NCBI GenBank assembly: GCA_018402155.1
Contig: JAGYJG010000001.1
Location: forward strand, 2,314,501-2,378,500
Direction of reading: 5' to 3'
From: Bacteroidia bacterium
Lineage (GTDB): Bacteria > Bacteroidota > Bacteroidia > NS11-12g > UBA9320
DNA: 64,000 bases
The notes beneath the pieces are model-generated. The model was not told where the DNA came from and made no database searches. It saw nothing but the letters and a program-made list of their open reading frames with translations. Shown here piece by piece: positions 41,431 to 51,008 of the stretch (the first letter of the stretch is position 1; every line of letters starts with the position of its first letter). Both the position numbers and the translations under genes were made by a program.

Positions 41431-41739
41431 GCGCCTAGTAATTCATATAATGTTGTTTTAGGGCAACGGTTTTTATCGGGATAAAAATGCCTTAAGTTGT
41501 TATAATATTAGGAACAGATTTTTTATGAGTAGTGACACCTCTATTTAAAGAAAGGGTGTTTAATTATTGGGCGTTACCTTGTCGAATTTAAAACTTTATT
41601 AATTCCAATATAGGGGTCGGGATGGGGTCGGTTCAGCCTTTTATTGATTTAGTATCTTATTTAACCTTATTTTACTAAAAACAACTATCAATATAGCATT
41701 TATTGGCAAGAACAGTTAAATAATCCTAATTAGAATAAG

Positions 41740-42021
41740 TATATGTTAGCCCCTACAGGCAATACAATTCCAACAACAACCTAGAAAGCAAAACAGATAT
41801 TTACTCTGAAGGTATTTAAGAGCCATCTTAGAAGACTCCTCGGAAGTTATAGCTGATTATAATAAACTATAGCGCTTGACCCTAAAAGTGCAAGGGCTTT
41901 CTTCAATAGAGGAGTTGCTAAACTTAAATTAGGCCAAAACAGCGGATGTTTAGATTTATCTAAAGCCGGTGGGCTTGGGTATGAAAAAGCTTATGATTCG
42001 ATTAGGGAATTTTGTTATTAA
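41740..42021 (+). pseudogene. TPR-repeat remnant
   Basis: The last 50 codons are clean: ALDPKSARAFFNRGVAKLKLGQ then NSGCLDLSKAGGLGYEKAYDSI to TAA 42021, a TPR followed by the 'GCxDLSKAxxLGYxxA' ending typical of Bacteroidota TPR proteins. The part before about 41865 is too broken to read. Confidence 0.55.
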
Positions 42022-42047
42022 CCAATTTTATCAAATAGTCAGATAAA

Positions 42048-42716
42048 TCAATCCTTGATACAACGGACAGAAAAGCCGAAGGCCTTATTGACGCTGTAAG
42101 CGCCTACGCCTGTCTGAGCTGCTGCTCACAGTAGCGGCCCTGGTGAATAATATTGCTGGGCACTGACAAGGACCACCAGACGCCGTCCGACCGGCGAAAG
42201 TTGAACGTGCCATTGGTTGGGCGGTAGCCGCCCGGAAGAGCTGAGAAACCACTTTCGTTAGTTCCATTGTCCGATTCGCCATTAATACTAACCCAAAAGT
42301 CCGTAGATTTCATTTTTATTCCTGCTATACTGTCTCCACCTAAAAAGTCTGTCAAACGACTCCAATCCTCATCAGATGGTACTTTCCAACCTTCGGGCGC
42401 TAATCCTCTAGTGTCATTCACAGCATACCAATTGTATAGCTTGCCGTATTTCGCTCCATTCGCTGGGTCATTGTCGTAATAACACCATGCTGGTTCTTTA
42501 TTGTCTCTTGCTTTTTTCCATTCTTCATCTGTTTTTGCTTCAGGTATGGGGTCCCCATTTCGGAAGGTATCTACATTCAGGTTTTTAGTCATCCATACTT
42601 GTGTACCGATGGTTACTTCGTTAGTTTTATTGGGTTCGACAGAATCGTCGTCACCACAAGAGCTTAGAATTATTGCCGTCATCAAAACTGCACTTTAAAT
42701 TAAACTTATTTTTCAT
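42048..42716 (-). pseudogene. FISUMP-domain lipoprotein, frameshifted at both ends
   Basis: Start ATG 42716 (MKNKFN), a shift, then MTAIILSSCGDDDSVEPNK with a lipobox Cys. The Fibrobacter succinogenes major paralogous (FISUMP) domain is complete for about 150 residues: IGTQVWMTKNLNVDTFRNGD, WCYYDNDPANGAKYGKLYNW, GWKVPSDEDWSRLTDFLGG, GFSALPGGYR, then WWS. Near 42110 a shift is needed to reach the canonical end NKAFGFSVRCIKD (TGA 42050-42048). Function of FISUMP proteins is unknown. The last 150 bp are noticeably richer in G+C than the surroundings. Confidence 0.75.
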
Positions 42717-42900
42717 TTATAAATTGTTCCCTACTCTGATAGTTAAAAGACTTTCGGTTCTCTTTATGAAAATATGTTGTTTTTTTAAAAACTGTTGCGA
42801 ATCACTACAATATTTTTAATGATTTTTCAGTTTTATTATAATGAAAAGAAAGTTAGTCTTTTGAACCTACATATTTCCCAATAACTTCCGGTAGATAAAT

Positions 42901-43632
42901 TCAAAAATGTATTAAACTCGCTGTGTTAGAGCTTGCCAGACTGCTTTTAAAAGCACCACTATATGATGAACCATCATAATCATAGGTTGAAAACCTTCAT
43001 ATTCACTAACAAATCCAACAAAAGAATCATCTACAATATCAAAAGAAAACCATCTTTGGATTCGATAATTTTTCACCTTCAAAATTTCACCATCATAAAA
43101 TCCCCCATATATACTCTATAAATATGGTGGAATTGCTCACCCTTTAAAAACTTCGAATGGCTGACTAATAGTTGTTATTTCATCAAATGAAAAACTATAA
43201 ATAGTTATTTTACCGTTCGAATAGGTGCCTACTGATGCATCTCTAACATCATCTGGGTCTGGTGTTATTATTAACGTAAGTTCTAAATCTGTACCTGCAA
43301 CAATTTGAACCTGTCCCTGAGCGTAATAATCATCACTTCCTATTTCAGTATAACCGTCAAAGTAATAATTACCGGGATTTAATTGACCAAAATTTACTTG
43401 TCCATTAGCATCGGTAACTTTATCTTGAAGATAAACTGAATTATCTAAATTTTCAAGCGACGTAAAAAGCCCAACATCTACTCCTTTTTGATAGTCAGTA
43501 GAACCAGCTAATTGAACCTTAATGACTAAACCACCTGTTGTGGGAGTTGGGATTGGGTCATCTTTTTTACAACCACTAAATGCAACCGTTAATCCTAGTA
43601 AAAAATTGCGAAAAAATATTTTTGTTTTTCAT
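42901..43632 (-). pseudogene. Lipoprotein with carboxypeptidase-regulatory/SdrD-like domain, frameshifted
   Basis: ATG 43632; after a shift in the signal peptide the text GLTVAFSGCKKDDPIPTPTTGG shows a lipobox. Then a prealbumin-like domain: LVIKVQLAGSTDYQKGVDVGL, VTDANGQVNFGQLNPGNYYFDG (the G.a.F..l.pG.Y pattern). A stop (TGA at 43139-43137) or shift interrupts before the C-terminal part (NYRIQRWFSFDIVDDSFVGFVSEY, then YDYDGSSYSGAF) ending at 42901. About 240 residues restored. Exported; function unknown. Confidence 0.6.
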
Positions 43633-43897
43633 GTTTATATATAATTTGTTTAATTTATTTGATACTCGAAAACAAAAACCCTGTTTTCGAAAATATAATC
43701 CCTTTTTATTTTTGTTTTAAATGCCTCTTACCAACATATAATTTTAATTGGCCGTAATTCGTGCTTTCAGCTTTCTTCCCATGACTAATTTGATGTCTAT
43801 TTATGAAATGATAATTAGATGTTTTAGTTGGCATAAGTTATAAATAACAACGAGCTAGTGCAAAAATTAATTAGTTATTGGTTAATGTTAAGAAACT

Positions 43898-44722
43898 TTA
43901 GAACTGAAATTGTATACCCCCATTTAAAATACCTTTTCTACCGAAGCCTAACTGAGAATAAACCCCAAAGTTTTTCGTGATGTAATACTCAGCTCCAACT
44001 AAAGTTAAATGTAACGATGTATTGAATATTCTCTCCGTCATCTGAGTAGCTGGTAGTACTCTCAGTTAGTGTCCTATTTCCAGTAATAAATCCACGCCGA
44101 TACCTGAGTAAAAGGACGATTTCTTACTAAAAGCGTAGTGAACATAACACTCACTTAGAAGAGCCAATCCTTTTGCTTGCTCATCGAATTACCAAAAAAG
44201 ATTTGGCCATTAAATTCTAAACCGTCAATATTTTCACTTATTACATTAAAAGGGGATAATGTTAAAGAAGAAGACCAACGCTTTTTGGCATTAAAAAAGA
44301 GTATTTATTTCGATAGTAGAAGTATTATTTTAGTGTGCAGTACCATCGAGTTACCAGAATAGTATTAAATACATTACCTCTACTTAGACCCAATCGAATT
44401 GAACCCGTTCTTTCTGGGAGATTATCGTTTGTTTCTGCTACATCCACCTTGGTGTAATAGGTTCTTTCGGACTATCTGCAATAGCTGTTTTCTCAAAAAC
44501 ATCCTTTTGCCCATTTTCATACTTAATCATAAAAATATCAACTTTATTGATATTATACACTGGGCCATCTAAGTTCGAGAAGTTCTTGTATTTTACTCAG
44601 GTATCTTCTATTTCTACTATCTTACATTCAATTTCTTCAGTGTTGGTCTTGATGATTACATCTTGCGCATTAAGCTCTAAACCAAGTGTAATAAAGCCGT
44701 AGATGAATAGTATTTTTTCCAT
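43898..44722 (-). pseudogene. Outer-membrane beta-barrel protein, frameshifted
   Basis: ATG 44722: MEKILFIYGFITLGLELNAQ is a signal peptide. The N-terminal domain DVIIKTNTEEIECKIVEIED, YKNFSNLDGPVYNINKVDIFMIKYENGQ is a widespread Bacteroidota 'DGPxYxIxKxDIFMIKYENG' module; a TGA interrupts it. After several shifts come barrel strands ending GAEYYITKNFGVYSQLGFG and KGILNGGIQFQF at TAA 43898. About 260 residues restored. Probably an envelope protein with no known substrate. Confidence 0.6.
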
Positions 44723-44859
44723 GGTATGTTTTATTTTATGTATGTTCTAAATTAAGAGGATAGATGTGGCTATGGATATATTTTGTATCTTAGACATCTC
44801 GAATGTATATTTCCTGAAGATTTATCTTTGTTTTTTCATTAAATTGGTGAAAATACTTT

Positions 44860-44919
44860 GACAAATAAGGTCAATACAACAAGTTAAAAGAATCATTGAC
44901 CTCACTTTGGCAGAAACAT
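44860..44919 (+). repeat. Copy of the WYL upstream segment (parent 37300-37360)
   Basis: About 60 bp in direct orientation; isolated from any WYL gene here. The differences from the parent include one A and one T homopolymer length change. Confidence 0.85.
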
Positions 44920-45109
44920 TTTGAGGTAAGCTTGGAAATTACTGTGGAATGAAGTTACCACAAAAGAAGCCCACGACCGCAGTAACTGCCCTATGGACGA
45001 AATAGAAAACCCGTTATGGCAGCTGGATGAGATGAGGTGATAGTGTGAGGGTGCAGATAAAACAAACTAAAATAAAAATGTTTCCCCTTTTGTTTCCCCC
45101 AATATAAAA

Positions 45110-45142
45110 AACCGCTACAATCAGCTGATTTATAGCGGTTTA
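45110..45142 (-). terminator. Terminator downstream of the tRNA-Met-like gene
   Basis: On the minus strand AACCGCTA pairs with TAGCGGTT followed by TTTTAT; the loop contains the self-complementary AATCAGCTGATT, which can extend the stem. It lies 14 bp past the tRNA 3' end. Confidence 0.7.
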
Positions 45143-45155
45143 AATGTTTAATATG

Positions 45156-45230
45156 TGTGCCCACCTGGACTCGAACCAGGTACCTACTTAATATGAGTCA
45201 GTTGCTCTAACCGAATGAGCTATTGATTAC
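45156..45230 (-). pseudogene. tRNA-Met(CAT)-like gene with damaged acceptor and anticodon stems
   Basis: The D arm (GCTCATTCGGTTAGAGC), the anticodon loop CTCATAT with anticodon CAT, the T arm (CCTGG-TTCGAGT-CCAGG) and the 3' acceptor strand TGGGCAC plus A are all present. The 5' acceptor strand should read GTGCCCA but is GTAATCA, and there is an extra base before the D stem; the anticodon stem ACTGA/TAAGT has a G-A mismatch. With two or more unpaired acceptor positions it is unlikely to function. CAT could also be an Ile2-type tRNA. Confidence 0.65.
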
Positions 45231-45269
45231 GAGTGTTTTACGACGTAAAAAAAGTTAACTGTCTTAGAG

Positions 45270-45360
45270 GTATTGAGCAAAGAATAGCAAGGTTATAAGA
45301 CAATAAAGTGGCGCATAATTGTTTGTTGCCAATGTTTGTACTAGAGTATAAAAAAAGGCC
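45270..45360 (+). repeat. Island repeat, copy C (right edge)
   Basis: Matches copy A from GTATTGAGCAAAG to CCAATGTTTG, with a 4-base insertion (TGTT) in the GTTGCC region, then shares AGAGTATAAAAAAAGGCC with copy B. It lies between the damaged tRNA-Met and tRNA-Glu, and its last bases belong to the tRNA-Glu terminator. Confidence 0.85.
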
Positions 45361-45394
45361 GTAACTGCCAGTTAATTAGCGTGTTACGACCTTT
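45351..45394 (-). terminator. Terminator of tRNA-Glu
   Basis: Minus strand: GGTCGTAAC ... GTTACGGCC followed by a run of seven T. The 9-bp stem includes one G-T pair. It begins 6 bp after the tRNA. Confidence 0.75.
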
Positions 45395-45399
45395 AAATG

Positions 45400-45471
45400 T
45401 AGCCCGTAGGGGAATCGAACCCCTCTTACCAGGATGAAAACCTGGCGTCCTAGCCGATAGACGAACGGGCC
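45400..45471 (-). tRNA. tRNA-Glu (anticodon TTC)
   Basis: 72-nt cloverleaf: acceptor GGCCCGT/ACGGGCT (7 bp with one G-U), D arm GTCTATCGGCTAGGAC, anticodon stem CCAGG/CCTGG around TTTTCAT (anticodon TTC), T arm GGGGT-TCGATTC-CCCTA with the usual final pair, discriminator A. All stems are intact, unlike the neighbour at 45156. Leader of about 115 nt from the promoter at 45594-45623. Confidence 0.95.
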
Positions 45472-46752
<1,281 letters not shown>

Positions 46753-46810
46753 GTACAATAAGTACCGAAAAACATAAAAAAGAGTCGTAAACTCTGATTC
46801 TTTTGACAAT

Positions 46811-46866
46811 AATACGGGATTTTAGCGATGGTAAATGACTATCGGTAAAATCCCGTATTTTTTTTT
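46811..46866 (+). terminator. Strong terminator after gap
   Basis: ATACGGGATTTTA (46812-46824) pairs perfectly with TAAAATCCCGTAT (46846-46858), a further CGAT/ATCG pair lies in the loop, and a run of T follows. A weaker hairpin (AAAGAGTC / GATTCTTT, one mismatch) lies just upstream at about 46779-46804. Confidence 0.9.
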
Positions 46867-47098
46867 ACAATACTGCAGAGGTGGATTTTTTTTATGATGA
46901 TTCAGGCTTGCTAAAACCCTGAGTTTGTCGCTACGAAAAATGAGATTATCAGCTCAAGGAAAACGTATTTATACTGTATTACTACATTTCTTCAGACATT
47001 AATAGGATTAATAGTACATTCGAAGTCTTAATGTAGATTAAATGCAATTCAATGTGTCTTTGGTAGCACATACCAATAACCTCGAAATAAAATAAGGC

Positions 47099-47686
47099 AT
47101 GTTTATAGAACCAAAATATAACAAAGGATGGATAGAAGTGATTTGCGGATCTATGTTCTCCGGAAAAACTGAGGAGCTCATTCGTCGCATAAAACGAGCC
47201 AAAATTGCCAACTTGAATGTACGCATTTTTAAGCCAAAAATGGAAACCCGCTATGATAATGTGAAAGTTGTTTCGCATGATTCAAATTCTATAGACTCCT
47301 TTCCTGTAGATCATTCTCTTGAAATACTTCAATGGATAGATGAAGTAGAAGTAGTAGGCATAGATGAGGCACAGTTTTTTGATGAGGGACTGCCGGAAGT
47401 ATGCGATAAGCTCGCTAATATGGGAAAACGTGTAGTAATTGCTGGTCTAGATATGGATTACTTGGCAAAACCATTTGGCAGAATGCCAGACTTGATGGCC
47501 ATGGCTGAATATGTAACTAAGGTACATGCTATCTGCATGTGCTGTGGAGATGTAGCTCAATACTCCTATCGGTTTACCAAAAGTGGGGGTCAAGTTGTAT
47601 TAGGAGAAAAAGACCAATATGAGCCGCGCTGCCGTACGTGTTATACTAAAGGAATGGCAACGCAGCAAGCGGGTAAACGTAGATAA
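47099..47686 (+). CDS. tdk: Thymidine kinase (type II)
   Basis: 195 residues. Phosphorylates thymidine to dTMP in the salvage pathway. P-loop [15 protein letters not shown] (about 15-29), DEAQFF (about 94-99, lid/catalytic Asp-Glu), and the C-terminal zinc site CMCC ... CRTC (about 150-181). YEPRCRTCY matches the family's end. Its last 41 bases overlap the 3' end of the convergent UbiA-like gene. Confidence 0.95.
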   Translation: MFIEPKYNKGWIEVICGSMFSGKTEELIRRIKRAKIANLNVRIFKPKMETRYDNVKVVSHDSNSIDSFPVDHSLEILQWIDEVEVVGIDEAQFFDEGLPEVCDKLANMGKRVVIAGLDMDYLAKPFGRMPDLMAMAEYVTKVHAICMCCGDVAQYSYRFTKSGGQVVLGEKDQYEPRCRTCYTKGMATQQAGKRR

Positions 47687-48503
47687 GGTCTCCATAAAAT
47701 CTGTAACGTTCTTCGGATCTGAAGTAAATCGGGAATAAAAAAATAATACAAAGTGTTAGCTGCATGGCTAGTAACGTGGCAAATGCTGCAGTTTGAAGCG
47801 TACCAGTGCTATAGAGCGCCACACTACACCCAAACGAAAATAATAAGTTGATATATACCAATAAACCTGTAGTACGCAAGCCATAAATAGAGGCTATCGA
47901 AAGAGTTTTAGTTTGTTGGTCTCCATCTCTGTCATACCACGAAAAAAGCATAAGATTTGAAGCATTGAGTGTAAAAACTATAATTGCATAATAAAAAAAA
48001 TTTTGTGGCAAGCTAAAGGGGATAGCTCCAGCCAAGGGAAGACCCACAAAGCCAAGCATTACCACCAGCGCAACAAATGCTTCTTTCAAAAAAAAATGTT
48101 TTTTGATGCGCGAACTCACCATAAAATTAATCATAAAATGAATTGTTGTGGCAAAGAATAGTACACCTATGGCAGGGTAGTACACCGCAGGAATATGCAC
48201 AGAAAGATAGGCTAATATAACAAGTGATATCAGTAAAATATAAACCAACGGTTTCTTGTAGTTGAAATGAAGAAAATGTCGTTTTGCAGCGAGCTCGTTT
48301 TGTAAAATATATCCATCGAGCAAGTGGTCTAAGGTGTAAACAATCCATATGGCTAGAGCTAAAGCAATTGCTACCCAATAATTAGGCGTTAACTGAAAAA
48401 CGCGGCTGAAAAAGATGAAGGTGCTAAACGAGCCCAAGACTACCCAAATACTGTATGTATTTGCAAAGTGAATACAAAATGTATGAAAAGATTTTCGTTG
48501 CAT
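47646..48503 (-). CDS. UbiA-superfamily prenyltransferase-like membrane protein
   Basis: 285 residues, about eight membrane helices. Two Asp-rich motifs of UbiA-type intramembrane prenyltransferases are in the right places: [10 protein letters not shown] (about 56-65) and [12 protein letters not shown] (about 188-199). The first is DHLLD instead of NDxxD, so the substrate pair cannot be inferred and it may be a divergent member. Inner membrane. The 3' end overlaps tdk on the opposite strand. Upstream is the Nfu gene, with a 15-bp gap in the same direction, so they may be co-transcribed. Confidence 0.7.
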   Translation of the reverse strand: MQRKSFHTFCIHFANTYSIWVVLGSFSTFIFFSRVFQLTPNYWVAIALALAIWIVYTLDHLLDGYILQNELAAKRHFLHFNYKKPLVYILLISLVILAYLSVHIPAVYYPAIGVLFFATTIHFMINFMVSSRIKKHFFLKEAFVALVVMLGFVGLPLAGAIPFSLPQNFFYYAIIVFTLNASNLMLFSWYDRDGDQQTKTLSIASIYGLRTTGLLVYINLLFSFGCSVALYSTGTLQTAAFATLLAMQLTLCIIFLFPIYFRSEERYRFYGDLIYVYPLAALPFL

Positions 48504-48518
48504 AAACGAAAGCCAAAA

Positions 48519-48749
48519 CTACTCTACTGCTACTACAGACAATACTTCGGGAAGTAATTTTTTTATACTTTCCTCCACACCAGCTTTCATAGTGAGGTGA
48601 CTTATGCTACATGTACTACACGCACCCAACAATTTTAATGTTACTATTTTTTTTTCGTAGGAAATAAAAGCTACATCCCCGCCATCTTTTTGTAAAAAAG
48701 GTCTAATACTTTCTAGAGCTTCTTCAATTTTTAGTATTTCAGCTGTCAT
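48519..48749 (-). CDS. NifU-like (Nfu) Fe-S scaffold protein
   Basis: 76 residues, a stand-alone Nfu domain. The Fe-S ligand pair is in LGACSTCSIS (CxxC, about 38-47), preceded by RPFLQKDGGDVAFISYE and followed by MKAGVEESIKKLLPEV. Such proteins carry [4Fe-4S] clusters to target proteins. It begins 21 bp after the Mrp gene in the same direction, a common Bacteroidota pair: Mrp and Nfu act in the same Fe-S carrier pathway. Confidence 0.92.
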   Translation of the reverse strand: MTAEILKIEEALESIRPFLQKDGGDVAFISYEKKIVTLKLLGACSTCSISHLTMKAGVEESIKKLLPEVLSVVAVE

Positions 48750-48770
48750 TTGCGTGGTGTCAAAGTTACT

Positions 48771-49784
48771 TTATATTTGTTTACTAGCGGCAATTACACT
48801 TAGTTTTTGTACTAATTTACCTACTATAGGTACATAGCTGTTGTACAAACTTTCAAAACTCTTATCTTCTTTTATTGGAATTTCTCCGAGTAAGTCTAGG
48901 GAACATTCGTCGCAGAGTTGTTTACCACCGTCTTTTCCAAAGAGATAGTACTTCTTACCGTCTATATCTGGCTCAAAGTAGCTCATATTTTCAACCACAC
49001 CCAATATGTTTTGTTTGAGATGTGGGTTTGTAAACATGTCGATAGCTTTTCGGGTATCCGCTACAGCTACATTTTCTGGTGTGGTTACTATAACTACACC
49101 ACTCAGCGGTATGTGCTGAATTATGCTTAGGTGAGCATCTCCTGTACCAGGTGGCAAATCTACAAACAGGTAGTCTAACTCCCCCCATAGCACGTCTGTA
49201 CAAAACTGACTGATTGCTTTGCTCAGCATAGGACCACGCCATACTAGTGCTTGTTTGCTCTCCACTAAATAGCCAATGCTCATTGTTTTTAGCCCATCTT
49301 TTTCTATGGGTATCATTAAATTTCCTTGCATTTCTGGCTTTTTAAGTACTGTATCTAGCAGTGTAGGTATAGATGGCCCGTGTATGTCTGCGTCTAATAA
49401 TCCTACTCTTGCACCTGCTTTACTAAGTGTTCTGGCCAGATTTAATGCCACTGTACTTTTGCCCACACCCCCTTTGCCCGAGGCTACTGCTACTATATTT
49501 TTTACACCTCCTAGCACGGTATTATTTGCTCTGCTTACCTGCACATTACTAGTTATGTTGATAATTACCTCTGCACTAGCGCTCACCATGGTACTGATAG
49601 CGGTACGGCAAGCGTTAGCTATACTATCTTTCATAGGGCATGCAGGTGTAGTTAACACAAGATCAAAAGAAATTTTATTGTCCTCTATGACAAGTTTCTG
49701 TATCATATTCAATGATACTAGATCTTTGTTCAAATCAGGATCGTCAACGTAGCTGAGAGCTTTTAGGACTTGTTCTTGGGTCAT
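48771..49784 (-). CDS. mrp: Mrp/ApbC-type Fe-S carrier P-loop ATPase
   Basis: 337 residues. An N-terminal MIP18/DUF59 domain (about 1-75: QVLKALSYVDDPDLNKDLVS, TTPACPMKDSI) is fused to the Mrp ATPase with the deviant Walker A SGKGGVGKSTVALNLA (about 102-117) and DLPPGTGDAHLS (about 211). The Cys pair that binds the bridging cluster is QLCDEC (about 285-290). Transfers [4Fe-4S] clusters in the cytosol. Start ATG 49784 lies directly against the DUF6787-like gene. Confidence 0.93.
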   Translation of the reverse strand: MTQEQVLKALSYVDDPDLNKDLVSLNMIQKLVIEDNKISFDLVLTTPACPMKDSIANACRTAISTMVSASAEVIINITSNVQVSRANNTVLGGVKNIVAVASGKGGVGKSTVALNLARTLSKAGARVGLLDADIHGPSIPTLLDTVLKKPEMQGNLMIPIEKDGLKTMSIGYLVESKQALVWRGPMLSKAISQFCTDVLWGELDYLFVDLPPGTGDAHLSIIQHIPLSGVVIVTTPENVAVADTRKAIDMFTNPHLKQNILGVVENMSYFEPDIDGKKYYLFGKDGGKQLCDECSLDLLGEIPIKEDKSFESLYNSYVPIVGKLVQKLSVIAASKQI

Positions 49785-49785
49785 T

Positions 49786-50103
49786 TTATTTTTTTTTTAA
49801 AAACGGGAAAATCTGTTTGTTCATTTTTATTAGAAACCACTTTACAAATCGGTATTCGCCAAGTAAACTTCCAATAGCAAATAAAAATAGTTGATAAACA
49901 AAATAGATAAGAATAAAGGTCAAAATAAATTCATACCAATGCAGCTCACCGTAGGTTGATTTATCAAAAATCCATTCAGTAATAGGCTTGCGTACTTGGG
50001 TAATGCTAGAGCCAGTAATGGCAAAAATCACAAAAATCCAAGCCATTCTCTTGTCAGATTCTATATTCCACTTCACCTTCAATTTTTCCCAAAATACTTT
50101 CAT
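49786..50103 (-). CDS. DUF6787-like small membrane protein
   Basis: 105 residues with two membrane helices (about 20-38 and 58-82). The order WNIESDKRMAWIFVIFAITG, VRKPITEWIF, a short extracytoplasmic loop, then FLFAIGSLLGEYRFVKWF agrees with the uncharacterised Bacteroidota DUF6787 family. It is the first gene of the Mrp-Nfu-UbiA-like run, with a one-base gap to mrp. Function unknown. Confidence 0.6.
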   Translation of the reverse strand: MKVFWEKLKVKWNIESDKRMAWIFVIFAITGSSITQVRKPITEWIFDKSTYGELHWYEFILTFILIYFVYQLFLFAIGSLLGEYRFVKWFLIKMNKQIFPFLKKK

Positions 50104-50543
50104 TTGTTTTACACCTAAATCGCTACAAAGCTATTCACTAAAAGGGTAACCCGCATCTATAATAGATAGTTTTATACGGGTATTTCTTGCTCCATACAAA
50201 ACTTTACTACTTGGTGACGAAAACCCTAGTCTTGTGAGGCATTTGGTCTTTCAAGTTTATGATTAAAAGCAATTTTTTTTGAATCAAACGTCACATTATT
50301 TGTTGCTGTGTTCACGTTTATATTTACCAAATTATAACCTAAGGTACACGTGACATTTTCTGTTATTTCACCCACTTCTTTCTAGTATTCTATGTTGTCT
50401 AATTTGGTCCTATGTATAGTAAGACAACATTTTTTTGATAGGTGGTTGAAGATTTCAAATTCTCTTGGAAACGCATTTATTTAGGGATATATTTCGGTAA
50501 GGTTTATTGACTACTTTGGCATTGTAAAAGTGGCGGAGAAACA
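50104..50543. other. Intergenic region with a short coding-like remnant
   Basis: The minus strand is open from 50381 to TAG at 50228-50226 and reads KEVGEITENVTCTLGYNLVNI then TATNNVTFDSKKIAFNHKLE, with no start (a GTG is possible at about 50375). It may be the remains of a small exported protein. Otherwise nothing is seen. Confidence 0.3.
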
Positions 50544-50654
50544 GTGGTAGAATTGAAGCCGAAAAAAAAAGAACAGAATTCAAAAAAAGTAGTTTCATTT
50601 TCCAATTTGCTACACAATCTTTGTATATACGAAACAACTAATACATTGAATCAA

Positions 50655-51008
50655 ATGAAACGGGTGATTACATCTTTCAAAAATGCAAACAAAGATTTGC
50701 TACGGGCCATTTCAGAAGAATACCCTAAGGGAGTAGACGATGAAGCATTGATAAATTTTCCAAAAGCTGGTGGTGGCAGCATACGTGCTTTGGAGATTAT
50801 AATGGATGACTGTATGTATTTAGTAAAAATGGAAAATCAAGAATATTTTGAAAAATACCTTGCGTTAGACGATGATGACGAAGATAACGATATGGCGGAT
50901 GATGACCTAATAGAAGAGGAGTTGGACGAAGATATAGACGAAGATTTGGACGAAGATATAGACGAAGATTTGGAGGCTACAGAAGACCTAGACATGGAGG
51001 ATGATTAG
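50655..51008 (+). CDS. Conserved small protein with acidic repeat tail
   Basis: 117 residues from ATG 50655; the longer frame back to 50544 is rejected because its extra 37 residues look non-coding and MKRVITSFKNANKDLLRAI is a natural start. The globular part (1-70) includes EEYPKGVDDEALINFPKAG and IRALEIIMDDCMYLVKM, a pattern I associate with uncharacterised Bacteroidota proteins. Residues 75-117 are almost all Asp, Glu and Leu. Two 24-bp tandem units at 50922-50969 encode LDEDIDED twice. Function unknown. Confidence 0.65.
   Translation: MKRVITSFKNANKDLLRAISEEYPKGVDDEALINFPKAGGGSIRALEIIMDDCMYLVKMENQEYFEKYLALDDDDEDNDMADDDLIEEELDEDIDEDLDEDIDEDLEATEDLDMEDD
50922..50969 (+). repeat. Two 24-bp tandem units in the acidic tail
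   Basis: TTGGACGAAGATATAGACGA-AGAT occurs twice without change, followed by a partial third (TTGGA). In-frame, so length change would not break the gene. Confidence 0.8.

Larger units (their letters stand above)
44723..45155. other. Right end of the island: short repeats, remnants and a tRNA terminator
   Basis: Holds the 60-bp repeat at 44860-44919. From about 44949 to a TGA at about 45043 an open stretch reads AHDRSNCPMDEIENPLWQLDEMR; it has no start and I cannot assign it, though such tails occur after bacterial integrases. GTTTCCCC occurs twice at 45080-45102. The terminator at 45110-45142 follows. Confidence 0.35.

Noticed and set aside
50544-50654. N-terminal extension of the acidic-tail protein
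   Set aside because: The extra 37 residues are A-run-derived (KPKKKEQNSKK) and precede the natural start at 50655.
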